The notes: generated by a model not told the origin, from the sequence alone. DNA of 64,000 nucleotides from Algoriphagus sp. AK58 (GCF_014324365.1 NZ_QEIG01000013.1:1-64000); one strand, 5' to 3'. Counted from the stretch's first letter, positions 50,873-59,233 are shown. Numbers and translations: made by a program.

Positions 50873-51333
50873 CCTTCATCTGCAAAGGAAAAGTAACCTT
50901 CTGAACTTAGAATTAAATGATCCACAATGGGCAGATCCAATGAACGACCGATTTCAACCAGTCTTCGAGTGAGTCTTCTATCCTGTTCGGAAGGTTGAAG
51001 ATTTCCACTGGGATGGTTATGACTTAGGATTATAGATGATGCGTTCGCTTTCAATCCAGCAGCAAAGACCACTTTAGGATCTACAACTGTTCCTGCAGTT
51101 CCGCCGGTGCTGATGGTGCAGATACCCAAGACACGGTTTCCTCTGCTCAGTAGCATCACTTGAAATTGCTCAATGTATTCTAGCGCGTCAGAATTCCAGA
51201 ATTTCAACAAGACATCATAAACTTGCCTGGAACAAGTAACTTTTGGACGTAGGCTTGCTTTGATTTTTGGTCGATAAGCAAGTGTAATTTCTGCGACTTC
51301 ATTAAAGTGGAATGATTGAGTTAAAGCTTCCAT
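50863..51333 (-). CDS. RadC-family JAB/MPN metalloprotein
   Basis: A 156-residue protein of the RadC-like family, short form. The zinc site is SHNHPSGNLQPSEQD (JAMM-type motif H-x-H-P-S-G-x(5)-S-x-x-D) with an upstream Glu region. Length fits the mobile-element RadC proteins rather than the longer chromosomal one. Its activity is unresolved; plasmid and ICE versions may act against host defences or in repair. It stands alone with its own upstream region. Confidence 0.88.
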   Translation of the reverse strand: MEALTQSFHFNEVAEITLAYRPKIKASLRPKVTCSRQVYDVLLKFWNSDALEYIEQFQVMLLSRGNRVLGICTISTGGTAGTVVDPKVVFAAGLKANASSIILSHNHPSGNLQPSEQDRRLTRRLVEIGRSLDLPIVDHLILSSEGYFSFADEGEL

Positions 51334-51677
51334 AATTTTTTTGAGTTTTGATGAAACATGAATTATGGAATGACCTCTGCCCTGTTCCGAGCAAGGCCAA
51401 GAGGAAAAGGAATAAACAAGCGGAGATTCGCGGGCGAGCTTTATGCCGGAAGCTCTTGGCAGCCCCGAGGATAAAGGGCTAACTTATTCCGGAATTCAGG
51501 TTCAACTACCTCGACCTATTTTAAAAATTGAAAAGTGTAATTGTCTTAGAATCATTTTCCGGATAATGCATTCTTGAATATGCCACTAAAATTGGTTAAA
51601 AATATGAAATGCGTTTTAATGAGATTTTAACCAAATCGAAAATAGGATAGCGAATTCCAATTAATATTCAGGCTACT
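51334..51677. other. 344-bp non-coding region, possibly structured
   Basis: Between radC (minus) and the 315-residue gene (minus). A middle block (about 51360-51530) is GC-richer and purine/pyrimidine-balanced, with many short complementary stretches (for example AATTCCGGAAT-like parts near 51485-51500 and GAGCAAGGCCAAGAGG near 51395). No gene or ribosome site is seen. The change in composition suggests a structured RNA or an insertion scar. Confidence 0.4.
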
Positions 51678-52625
51678 TCAACCAAGTGATTTCCATGCAT
51701 CGTTAATGGAATGTATCTCTCCTCTCAACATATGATTATGAAAATTTAATACAATCTGGCTAACCAAGTCTTGTTTATTGAAGGTTTCAAGAATGTTAGG
51801 AAATAGCTTAATATAGTCAGCAACAAAAATACTTAAAAGGGCAATGCAATATTTCATACTTGTTAACGTCAAGCGTTTATACGCCTCATTTTCTTTCGAA
51901 AACATCATTTCAAATTGAAAGACTGAAACATTGGAAGGGTGTGCATAAAGTGAAAAGTAGGAATAAATATCCGCGAAAAGATCATTTTCAAGGCCCATAG
52001 TTCCTGAAACTTCCTGCCAAGATAAAAAATTAATATCAAGTCCCGTAAATGAAATTTTGTAATCCTTTTCTTTCAGCTTAACAAAGATTTTACTCTTGTT
52101 TTTTTCAGTTAGAGATTTGAATAAATCTGAATTTTCTATGTCCTCCTTAATCCGCTCAATAAATATTCGCTCCTGTTCAAGCTTTTCTAGTGAATCTGGT
52201 AACCTGACATTAAATCTCTGTCTATACTTTAATCCAGAAGAAACCCAAAGGTTATAGACTAAATCTTTTTTTTGTTGAGAATCCGGAAGAATGTAAATAA
52301 GGTGAAAAACACAAACAATTTCGTAAAGCGTCCTAATCAAAGGTGCAATTGAGGTCGGGTCAATAATTGGATTAAGTTTGCCCCCATTTTTGGAATTGAA
52401 ACCTACCCCCCCAAGAAGTTTGTTAATATGAGTTACCTTGGTAAAAATCATCTGAAAAATCATCTTAGCATCTGCAAGAGCTTGAGAGGTCAATTTATCT
52501 TCATGGTGCTTATTTATAACTAAAAAAAAGAAATCTAAAAAGACATATATTAACTCACGAGAGCTCTCTAATGAATCAACTGACCAAAGCCACTGACAAT
52601 ATTCGCGAAGTTTATGAATATTCAT
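51678..52625 (-). CDS. Uncharacterised helical protein next to a DUF4062 gene
   Basis: A 315-residue mostly helical soluble protein with no recognised domain. Features: a hydrophobic, aromatic start (YCQWLWSVDSL ... LIYVFLDFFFLVI), LRTLYEIVCVFHLIYI near residue 100 and a YSYFSLYAHPSN motif near 220, which resembles the H-P-S/N region of DUF5677-type proteins. Strongly AT-rich. It lies 164 bases downstream of the DUF4062 gene on the same strand, so the two might form a defence pair. Assignment is speculative. Confidence 0.5.
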   Translation of the reverse strand: MNIHKLREYCQWLWSVDSLESSRELIYVFLDFFFLVINKHHEDKLTSQALADAKMIFQMIFTKVTHINKLLGGVGFNSKNGGKLNPIIDPTSIAPLIRTLYEIVCVFHLIYILPDSQQKKDLVYNLWVSSGLKYRQRFNVRLPDSLEKLEQERIFIERIKEDIENSDLFKSLTEKNKSKIFVKLKEKDYKISFTGLDINFLSWQEVSGTMGLENDLFADIYSYFSLYAHPSNVSVFQFEMMFSKENEAYKRLTLTSMKYCIALLSIFVADYIKLFPNILETFNKQDLVSQIVLNFHNHMLRGEIHSINDAWKSLG

Positions 52626-52789
52626 TAAATAATATTTTTTTACCGAAATAATATTTTATCTAATCAATAATTAAAGGAAAAAAGGTTTCAAGACAATTCT
52701 CATAAACAAACACAATATAGTCTAAAGAGTGAAAAACTATTATGGAACGTAGGCTTTTGGATGTGATACAATTCAAGATCAATATATCC

Positions 52790-54004
52790 TCATATTACTT
52801 TATTATTTTTTAAAGAAATGGGTGGAGAGCACCAAGGACAATCACCTCCTGTTGTCATTCTTTGGAATTTCGGCCAACAGGTATCGCAATAGTCTTTTCC
52901 ACAGGTATTACAATGGCCATCATTAAAGGTGGCCAAAGAAATTCCACTATTTATTAATTTACTACAATTAGCACAAGTTCGAGCATTAGTAATGGGATTT
53001 TGGAGATCAAAAAAGCTGCCTAATCGACTGCCAAATGGGATAAATCCAGAAGGATCCGAATTCAACCAATCTTTTGAAATTCTAATATTGCCATCATCAG
53101 ATTTGGTTATTTTTAGGGAATTAATATCACTTGAATTTATTTTTTCCTTGAGATTTTCAATTTGTTCTTTTAACTCAGAAACAATATGCTCTTTCTCTTC
53201 CTTTTCTTTTTTCCTTCCCTTTTTAACAGATTCCAACTCCTTTAAGGCTATAGACAACTCTTTTTCTTTAGCCTCCAAATTCTCTTTTATTTCTGTTAAA
53301 TCTTTTACTGCATTTATTTTCTTTAGGATTTCATTTTGCTTTTCTGGAGAAAGCTCTGCCATAGTCTGATTAAAAACCTTAATAATGGTCTCCAACTTTT
53401 TCTCTTTAAGCATAAAAAGCTCTGCTAATTCATTCAGCATTTTTTTCTGAACCTCTCCCTTTATTTCTGTAACATCCTTGAATGCTCTTATCCATGGAAT
53501 AGGCCTTGACGTTTTGACCTCATTCACAAATTTTAGGGTTTCAAAATCTATTCCTTTTGGCAAAACTTTTTCTAAAGCCTCTTTCGCGGCCTCCTCCGTT
53601 TCCAAGTTCTTTAATGCGGTTCTATAAGTTTGATAATGAGTCAAAACCTCCTCTCTTATAAAAACCAACATTCTTTTATTAAACTTATGTGAATAAATGT
53701 ACTCGGCATGAGTTGGTGAAATTTTCCTACTACCTAAAACTCTTTCAAAATTACGCCATTCTAACGGGCTGCCATACCTGCCATCAATAACTAAAATCAT
53801 AACAAAACAAGTATTCAACACTTGCAAACACGATTCCCACGGCTCCAATTCTGGAGAATTATCATGAAAACCTTCTGCAGAACTCAAAACCGGCCTGTAA
53901 CCAAGTTCTGTTAGATAACGAGCTAATTCAGCACGGAGGTCTTTAAGATTATAGTCCGTGGAACTAACAAAAATTGGAAATGGATACTCACTTGTTGAAA
54001 TCAT
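52790..54004 (-). CDS. DUF4062 protein with coiled coil and C-terminal zinc ribbons
   Basis: A 404-residue three-part protein. Residues 1-150 are a DUF4062 domain (FPIFVSSTDYNLKDLRAEL, then FVMILVIDGRYGSP), a TIR/SLOG-like fold seen in bacterial immune proteins. Residues about 190-300 are a long coiled coil (Lys/Glu/Leu-rich). The end has four Cys pairs: CANC (344-347), CNTC (365-368), CDTC (373-376) and CPWC (389-392), a likely double zinc ribbon or RING-like module. This combination suggests sensing by the zinc part and an enzymatic N-terminus. AT-rich compared with the ICE backbone. Confidence 0.8.
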   Translation of the reverse strand: MISTSEYPFPIFVSSTDYNLKDLRAELARYLTELGYRPVLSSAEGFHDNSPELEPWESCLQVLNTCFVMILVIDGRYGSPLEWRNFERVLGSRKISPTHAEYIYSHKFNKRMLVFIREEVLTHYQTYRTALKNLETEEAAKEALEKVLPKGIDFETLKFVNEVKTSRPIPWIRAFKDVTEIKGEVQKKMLNELAELFMLKEKKLETIIKVFNQTMAELSPEKQNEILKKINAVKDLTEIKENLEAKEKELSIALKELESVKKGRKKEKEEKEHIVSELKEQIENLKEKINSSDINSLKITKSDDGNIRISKDWLNSDPSGFIPFGSRLGSFFDLQNPITNARTCANCSKLINSGISLATFNDGHCNTCGKDYCDTCWPKFQRMTTGGDCPWCSPPISLKNNKVI

Positions 54005-54118
54005 GCTGCGGAAATTGACATTTTAACTTGACTATAGGCAATAAAGTCTAGGGCCTTAAATCATCTCTGGACAATTTAGAAAAAACCTAGAATTAAACCC
54101 TTAGAATTAATCACCTAT

Positions 54119-55129
54119 TCATGTCTGTCCGACCAAAAACAAATTCAAATCCACATAATCAAAATAGCTCTCCCTATGATCAATAACATCGACCTCCATT
54201 TCCCAAACATCCTCCTCAATACCCAGATCGATATTAAGGGATTTGAGCAGCCTCCCGATTTTATCTTTCCCTCCTCTTAAAACCTGCAAATCCCAATCAG
54301 TTGCCAATCCATTTTGGATGCAGTATTGGTACAGTTTAGCAACCTTGATAAAGCTATTGGTGTAGGTCTCCCCGGTAGCATCATTGTCCAGGTAGAGCTC
54401 TAGTTTCTGCCTTTCCTTCAAAATATCAAGCATTAGTCGCAGACTAAGATTTGCTGTACTGTTTAAAATGATGGCTTTGAAATCTGTAGCACCGGAAAGT
54501 TTCAGATAGCTCAAAAAGTCAAACCAACCCTCAAAAACCTTAATGCTTTTTACAGTCCCAAGGACCTGAATCGAAATACCTCCTCCAAGAATGTTCCCCT
54601 TGAAAATGGAGGATCGGAGTACCCATCCGCCCGATTGGTTCGGAAAACCCACTGCGAAATATCGCTTGCCTTTGTTCTGCCAATGCACCTCTTTACCGAA
54701 AGGTGCAATATCCTGAAGATCAATTCCCCTTCCTTGGATGTATTGTATCAATGCATCGTGGCTGATCTCGGAAACTTTCCCCACCACTATTTTCTGGGGG
54801 ATTTCTGGTTTTTGTCTTGGAAGAAACTCTCTTACCGGAACAGTACCGGAAAGGCTTTCCACTGACTCGAAGAAGGTTTTGTTTTCAAATTCCTGCACTG
54901 CTGCGATAATGTCTCCTCCCTTTCCAGCAGCATGGTCGTACCACACATTGGCTTTGTCATCCACCGCAATTGAGCCAGTTCGCTGTTCCAGGAAACCGAA
55001 AAAATATTCTTTTCCGTGGATGCCTTCATATTTCAAAAATCCTGATCTGACTAAGCTATGGAAATAATCCAGCACAGGGAATTCCTGTTTGATCTTGGTA
55101 GCGGCTTGTTTTACTTCTGAGTAGTTCAT
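54119..55129 (-). CDS. Primase-like protein with CHC2 and Toprim regions
   Basis: A 336-residue protein with a primase zinc-finger/CHC2-like start (FLKYEGIHGKEYFFGF ... ANVWYDHAAGKGGDIIAAVQEFE) and a Toprim-like domain (KVFEGWFDFLSYLKL, FKAIILNSTANL, LELYLDNDATGETYTNSF with the acidic DND site). It probably makes primers for the ICE's own replication after excision or transfer. It lies about 190 bases downstream of the RepA-like ATPase on the same strand. Confidence 0.85.
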   Translation of the reverse strand: MNYSEVKQAATKIKQEFPVLDYFHSLVRSGFLKYEGIHGKEYFFGFLEQRTGSIAVDDKANVWYDHAAGKGGDIIAAVQEFENKTFFESVESLSGTVPVREFLPRQKPEIPQKIVVGKVSEISHDALIQYIQGRGIDLQDIAPFGKEVHWQNKGKRYFAVGFPNQSGGWVLRSSIFKGNILGGGISIQVLGTVKSIKVFEGWFDFLSYLKLSGATDFKAIILNSTANLSLRLMLDILKERQKLELYLDNDATGETYTNSFIKVAKLYQYCIQNGLATDWDLQVLRGGKDKIGRLLKSLNIDLGIEEDVWEMEVDVIDHRESYFDYVDLNLFLVGQT

Positions 55130-55266
55130 GTTATTTACATTTTTATATAATTACATCTATACATAAATAATGCATCTTATTGATTTAAAGGAGTCTTATC
55201 TTTCCTTTTGTCGTGAATTGTCGGATTACCTGCAAAAAGAAAAAGAGGGGTAGTGGTAAGTGGAAA

Positions 55267-55299
55267 TCGTACGATTCGCACACCTCGTACCCCTCGTAC
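55267..55299. repeat. Three TCGTAC copies in the primase upstream gap
   Basis: TCGTAC occurs at 55267-55272, 55285-55290 and 55294-55299, the last two as CTCGTAC repeats with 2 bases between. They lie between the RepA-like gene and the primase gene. They could be iterons or a binding site for the RepA-like or excisionase protein. Small number, so chance is possible. Confidence 0.35.
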
Positions 55300-55321
55300 A
55301 GTTCGATTTTTACGATTGAGC

Positions 55322-56344
55322 TTACTCGTCTAACTCAAGTTGCTTGAGCCATTTCCTTACAGCACCTTCTGACACTCCGAGTTCCTGAGCTATCTTCACA
55401 TTGGTATGGCCTTCATTTTTGAGTTCCAAGGCCTTAGTCTTCAGTTGAGATTTATCGACCGGATTCAACTGCTTTAAATGATCTGACTCTTTCCCAAACT
55501 GGAGGAAGCGAAACGAACTGAAATTGGAGTCTTTACCGATTTTACAGACCAGGACATTTTCGGAGGGATATTTAAAAGCACCATACCTGACTTTTATCTG
55601 CTTCAAGTATTTAATGGAGGGGTCTTTTTGACTTTCACCTACGGCGAAACAAGAATCAATTAGGTTAATGAAGCTCTTGCTGCCTTGGATATCGTTTCTA
55701 CTGATCGGTGCAAACAGGTTCCTTTTTGGAGTATGGGCAATGAGCAAAATCGACCAGCCATGAATTTTCTTCAGATTGTTAAGCCTAATTAAAAAAGGAG
55801 TGGTATTCCTTGCCTTCTCATTATCTGAAATCACACAAGACAGATTATCGATTACCAAGATTTTTGCACCGGACTTGGAGGCCTGAACCTCTATCTCTTT
55901 AAATAGAAAGCTTTCATATTCTTCAAAAGCCTCATCAAATCCGTAAGGATTGATTTCTGCTCTCAGGAAAAGGTCACTGAATTCGAAATGATCAAAAAGT
56001 ATATCCTTTTCCTTATCGTATTGAGCATATCTCATTTCAAATTGCTTGGCCGTCAGTTCCAGGTCAAAGTAGATGACTTTGGAGGCTTTCAGCTCCATCT
56101 CCAACCCAAGGGTTGGTACTCCTTTGGATACACTGTCGATGATTTGGACAGCAAGTAAAGACTTACCTTGATTGGTATCAGCGAAGAGAATGCATAGCTC
56201 TTCCTCATACCAAAACGGACCAAAGATCTTTTTGGGAATAGGTTTGGTCTTCGCTTCATCCATCCATTCATTGGCGGATTTGATGATTAGAAAGTCACCG
56301 GAATTCGAATCGTTCGATTCTGTAAATTGATTTATTGAGGTCAT
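55322..56344 (-). CDS. RepA-like AAA ATPase with C-terminal HTH
   Basis: A 340-residue hexameric-helicase-like ATPase. The Walker A is ADTNQGKS (55-62); the Walker B is KILVIDNLSC near 175. The family includes plasmid RepA helicases and similar proteins of Bacteroidota mobile elements. The last 35 residues carry a helix-turn-helix (VKIAQELGVSEGAVRKWLKQL), which could bind the replication origin. With the primase downstream it makes a small replication module, as in mobilisable Bacteroides elements. Confidence 0.85.
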   Translation of the reverse strand: MTSINQFTESNDSNSGDFLIIKSANEWMDEAKTKPIPKKIFGPFWYEEELCILFADTNQGKSLLAVQIIDSVSKGVPTLGLEMELKASKVIYFDLELTAKQFEMRYAQYDKEKDILFDHFEFSDLFLRAEINPYGFDEAFEEYESFLFKEIEVQASKSGAKILVIDNLSCVISDNEKARNTTPFLIRLNNLKKIHGWSILLIAHTPKRNLFAPISRNDIQGSKSFINLIDSCFAVGESQKDPSIKYLKQIKVRYGAFKYPSENVLVCKIGKDSNFSSFRFLQFGKESDHLKQLNPVDKSQLKTKALELKNEGHTNVKIAQELGVSEGAVRKWLKQLELDE

Positions 56345-56369
56345 ATTTTTTAGGCAATAAGGTTTCTAT

Positions 56370-56391
56370 TAGCATTTTGGAGTAAATGCTA
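56370..56391. promoter_or_regulatory. Inverted repeat upstream of the RepA-like gene
   Basis: Perfect 8-bp inverted repeat TAGCATTT/AAATGCTA with a 6-base loop, 26 bases upstream of the ATPase start. A T-run follows on the plus strand. It may be an operator for the gene or a terminator for plus-strand transcripts. Confidence 0.45.
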
Positions 56392-56621
56392 TTTTTAAAT
56401 TTTTAGTAAACTTTTAGGATTTATTCGACTAGAAATAAGGACTAGCCGCGAGAGATATCAGGGTATGAAAAGTTCATTAAACCACCTTGCCTAGGTTGAT
56501 TTTGATCAAAAGAATGTTCAACTTGGAGCATGTTTTTAATTTTGAGACGGTTAAAAGCAAACCAAGGAACTGCCTATTGAGCATTTTCAATGAAAGGAAA
56601 GGATGGTCATCCTTTCCTTTT

Positions 56622-56924
56622 TTAATTCTCAAACTCCCCGGCAAAAAACCTATCCACCTCTCTCTGGTGAATAAACCGTCGTTTCCCTCGATACATAGAG
56701 CGAAACTCCTGGCCTTTGGATTCGGAAACTGATTCCATTTTTGAAATGGAATAATGAGATTTCACTCCCGTTGCCTCCATGAATTCTTGAAGGGACAACC
56801 ATTCATCTTTGACGGATTTACTGGCTGGATGAATGCTTGAGATTTTCTCTTCTAGATTCTTGAATTTCTCTTCCAGCCATTTTTGGCTAACAGCCGCAAA
56901 CGGAATAAAAGTGTCTTGATTCAT
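56622..56924 (-). CDS. Excisionase-like DNA-binding protein
   Basis: A 100-residue protein with a coiled-coil start (QKWLEEKFKNLEEKISSI) and a C-terminal winged-helix of the MerR/excisionase type (WLSLQEFMEATGVKSHYSISKMESVSESKGQEFRSMYRGKRRFIHQREVDRFF). It lies between the RepA-like gene and the integrase module, as do excision factors of many Bacteroidota elements. It probably directs the integrase to excise the ICE. No integrase-specific contact is shown, so the role is inferred. Confidence 0.72.
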   Translation of the reverse strand: MNQDTFIPFAAVSQKWLEEKFKNLEEKISSIHPASKSVKDEWLSLQEFMEATGVKSHYSISKMESVSESKGQEFRSMYRGKRRFIHQREVDRFFAGEFEN

Positions 56925-56970
56925 ATTGATTTGAGTTTGATTTACTCAAATATATAGAAAAAATATAAAT

Positions 56971-56994
56971 CGGTCACTGGTGACCGTTTTTTTT
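56971..56994. terminator. Terminator with a T8 tail on the plus strand
   Basis: CGGTCAC and GTGACCG are perfect inverted repeats (56971-56977, 56980-56986), followed on the plus strand by eight T residues. It lies between the 231-residue integrase partner gene and the excisionase-like gene. On the minus strand it is followed by ATTTATATTTTTT, so it could end messages on both strands. A regulatory site is an alternative. Confidence 0.5.
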
Positions 56995-57688
56995 ATTGAT
57001 TCAAATCAATTGGATTGAGTCGATAATAATGAAGCATTTCGGAATCGAATCGATCATCCATCCATTTTTTCAAATCTGAAATATTTTGATTCTCATCAAT
57101 TATCGCCATCCTGAATTGAAGTCTATTTACCTCCGGCCAATTCAAAGATTTATAAGTTCTGAAAAATTCGAATACTCGTCTGACTTCTTCAATTTCCATG
57201 CATCGCTGAAAAAGAGCGAGATCAAGATGCTTTAAACCTGACAAAAACCGAGTAGGACCGGCAGCATTTAACAAATCAATCAAGTCTTGATCAATTTCTG
57301 CAAGAATCTCTATCAATTCCTTTTCCTCAAAAACTTGATCAAAATAATCTATGACCTTCTCTAAGGCAACATTCTCAAAGACCTCATTTACCACCATAGA
57401 AGGTGTAAACTCAACCGCCAAGACATCCTCAAAATAGTCTCTAAGCAGCTCAATATGCTTAACTTCCTCTTCAATTAGACTGATCACATCTGTATTGAAA
57501 TTGCTTAGGATCGAGGAGTCACCGCCATTTTTATTCACAAATCGTATCCCTAGCCTTGATGCAAATTTGGTTTTCGCATTCTTGTACCTTACCATGACAT
57601 ATAAAGGAAAGCTAGCAGCCGATTTTCCAATCTTCTCCAATTCCTTGCCGTGGTAATGTTTGATTGCCAGTTTTGTTTTCTTTTGCAT
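56993..57688 (-). CDS. Uncharacterised protein encoded directly after the integrase
   Basis: A 231-residue soluble protein with a basic start (MQKKTKLAIKHYHGKELEKIG) and an acidic helical body with many Glu/Asp and Leu (FENVALEKVIDYFDQVFEEKELIEILAEIDQDLIDLLN). No known domain. It begins 2 bases after the integrase stop, so it is translated with it. Such a partner may be a recombination directionality or toxin-like factor; nothing in the sequence decides. It is worth searching for conserved pairs with this integrase type. Confidence 0.65.
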   Translation of the reverse strand: MQKKTKLAIKHYHGKELEKIGKSAASFPLYVMVRYKNAKTKFASRLGIRFVNKNGGDSSILSNFNTDVISLIEEEVKHIELLRDYFEDVLAVEFTPSMVVNEVFENVALEKVIDYFDQVFEEKELIEILAEIDQDLIDLLNAAGPTRFLSGLKHLDLALFQRCMEIEEVRRVFEFFRTYKSLNWPEVNRLQFRMAIIDENQNISDLKKWMDDRFDSEMLHYYRLNPIDLNQ

Positions 57689-57690
57689 AC

Positions 57691-58947
57691 TTATCGCTGA
57701 ATGAAGGAAAGGATTCTATTGTAAGTTTCCACGGTTCTTCTTTCGGTGTAATATTTTTTAAGAACCGAGCCGGGTGAATGCCCAAATATCATTCTTATAT
57801 CGTTATCATCCATCCCCAGTCGGTCAGTCCAGGTTCCAAAGGTCTTTCTACCTACCTTATTGGAAAGCACATCCGGGAATTTAATTTTCTCTGCAAGGAC
57901 TTTCAGGTTCTGATTAAACTTTTGTTCTGAAATAGACACGCCTGCAGGAAAAAGATAATCTCCACCTTCTTGAAAATACTTTTTGACGATACGTTTTGCG
58001 GTATCATTGAGGGGGATCCAAAATTCTTCCCCATTCTTTTTTCTCTCCCCCTGAAGCACCATGTGTTCAGGGTTTTCTTTCAGCAAGTTCCAATCAAACC
58101 CATTTTCTGAACGGATTGCGATCAAATCATTATAATACAGTGCTGTGTTGCACAGCAAAAGAAAAAGATCCCTCGTGATTTCAAGCCTTCGCTCTTCAGG
58201 AGAAAATTTCATTTCAGACAGCAGTTCGTACTGCTTATCATTAACGTATATGATTTTATCAGGCCTTTTGGTTGACTCGACATCCAGTCTTTCAAATATT
58301 CGCTTCTTAAAAAGAATCCCATACTGGTCACAATACTCTCGATAGATTACCTTCAGTCGATCCACATATTTGGCAACTGTGGTGTCGGAATTAATATCTG
58401 TAGAATCACTCCGCAAGAAATCAATAAACCCCAACACAAAAGCTTCATCCAAATCAGCCATCACAGCTTGGCTTTTAAAGCTATCAACCAAATTCTTTAA
58501 GGTCACATATACTTTTCTCGTTCCTTCTGCCTTTTTTGAGGAAGCCCCAAATTTGAGAGAATAATCGATGTAGGATGAAATTTTATCACTTGCCCCGGGA
58601 GCATTTGTTCCATTGACACCTTTTATTCTTTTGCCTTGGTGTTTTACCAGATATATGTTCTTCAGTTTATCAGCAGTAAGAACCTCACTCCGCTTATAAT
58701 AATCCTGGATGATTTCTTTGAGATGATGAATTTCCCTTGCAATTACACGATTATGAAAATCCGCGTACAGATATTGACTATTGACCCATTTTAATGGTTT
58801 TCCAGACCAAGCATTTTTTGGAATCTTTTCAAGGTTGAGATTAATGTAGTGTCTTCCTTTTCGATTAATGCACAAATAAATCGCTTCCCCATCTGGTGAC
58901 TTTTTACTTTTCGGATTCAAAACCGCTGAAATTTTGAAATCTATCAT
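57691..58947 (-). CDS. int: Tyrosine integrase of the ICE
   Basis: A 418-residue tyrosine recombinase that integrates and excises the element. It has an arm-binding N-terminal domain (about 1-95), a SAM-like core-binding domain (115-215) and a catalytic domain (230-418). Catalytic residues seen: Lys in GERKKNGEEFWIPL, Arg in NKVGRKTFGTW, His in IFGHSPGS, and Tyr in KKYYTERR. The first catalytic Arg (TGLR... in classical enzymes) is replaced by Tyr in NTALYYNDL; related CTnDOT-type integrases also lack it. The usual His before the second Arg is replaced by Lys. The gene points away from the tRNA, with four 12-bp repeats upstream. Confidence 0.93.
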   Translation of the reverse strand: MIDFKISAVLNPKSKKSPDGEAIYLCINRKGRHYINLNLEKIPKNAWSGKPLKWVNSQYLYADFHNRVIAREIHHLKEIIQDYYKRSEVLTADKLKNIYLVKHQGKRIKGVNGTNAPGASDKISSYIDYSLKFGASSKKAEGTRKVYVTLKNLVDSFKSQAVMADLDEAFVLGFIDFLRSDSTDINSDTTVAKYVDRLKVIYREYCDQYGILFKKRIFERLDVESTKRPDKIIYVNDKQYELLSEMKFSPEERRLEITRDLFLLLCNTALYYNDLIAIRSENGFDWNLLKENPEHMVLQGERKKNGEEFWIPLNDTAKRIVKKYFQEGGDYLFPAGVSISEQKFNQNLKVLAEKIKFPDVLSNKVGRKTFGTWTDRLGMDDNDIRMIFGHSPGSVLKKYYTERRTVETYNRILSFIQR

Positions 58948-58972
58948 GGTTCAAAATACCGAAAAAAATCAA

Positions 58973-59020
58973 GGCGGACAAGAAGGGGGACAAATTGGGG
59001 GACAAAAAGGGGGACAAAAT
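58973..59020. repeat. Four 12-bp tandem repeats upstream of the integrase
   Basis: Units at 58973-58984, 58985-58996, 58997-59008 and 59009-59020 all fit GGGGGACAAAnn, the first unit differing most (GGCGGACAAGAA). They lie 26 bases upstream of the integrase start, between it and the tRNA. Tandem sites of this kind are expected for arm-type binding of an integrase or for an excision factor. Confidence 0.8.
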
Positions 59021-59070
59021 CATTAGAATTTATTAGAATCAAATAGATTCGAAATAGTTCTAAATGCCTG

Positions 59071-59111
59071 AAAAACAAAAAACTCCGAACAATTTTGACA
59101 TTGTTCGGAGT
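59071..59111 (-). terminator. Intrinsic terminator of tRNA-fMet
   Basis: On the minus strand ACTCCGAACAAT pairs with ATTGTTCGGAGT (12 bp, perfect; 59082-59093 with 59100-59111) around loop GTCAAA, then a T-run (+ strand A-run at 59071-59082). It lies just 8 bases after the tRNA 3' end, so it belongs to that transcript and marks the chromosomal side of the ICE border. Confidence 0.9.
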
Positions 59112-59118
59112 CGAGAAG

Positions 59119-59191
<73 letters not shown>

Positions 59192-59202
59192 ATATTGTGA
59201 TG

Positions 59203-59210
59203 CAAAGGTA
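59203..59210 (-). promoter_or_regulatory. Promoter -7 box of tRNA-fMet
   Basis: On the minus strand TACCTTTG, a perfect TAnnTTTG box, lies 12 bases upstream of the tRNA 5' end (59191). Same sequence as the boxes for era (59234-59241, other strand) and the small lipoprotein (61511-61518). Confidence 0.75.
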
Positions 59211-59233
59211 AGTACTATCTCTCAAAAATCAAG

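Larger units (their letters stand above)
1..59081. mobile_element. Integrative and conjugative element (ICE), nearly complete
   Basis: The stretch carries a tyrosine integrase next to a tRNA gene, an excisionase-like protein, primase and RepA-like ATPase, relaxase with MobC-like partner, coupling protein, a Bacteroidota Tra operon, an ArdC antirestriction protein and cargo for metal efflux, restriction and a peptide product. The right boundary must lie between the integrase start (58947) and the tRNA 3' end (59119); the terminator at 59071-59111 probably belongs to the host tRNA. The left boundary is not visible: no copy of the tRNA 3' end occurs in the first 440 bases. Whether all cargo moves with the ICE is inferred from its position between ardC and the tra genes. 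Confidence 0.82.

Noticed and set aside
58973..59020. Short CRISPR-like array
   Set aside because: The 12-bp units are tandem without spacers, there are no cas genes, and the position beside int explains them as protein-binding sites.
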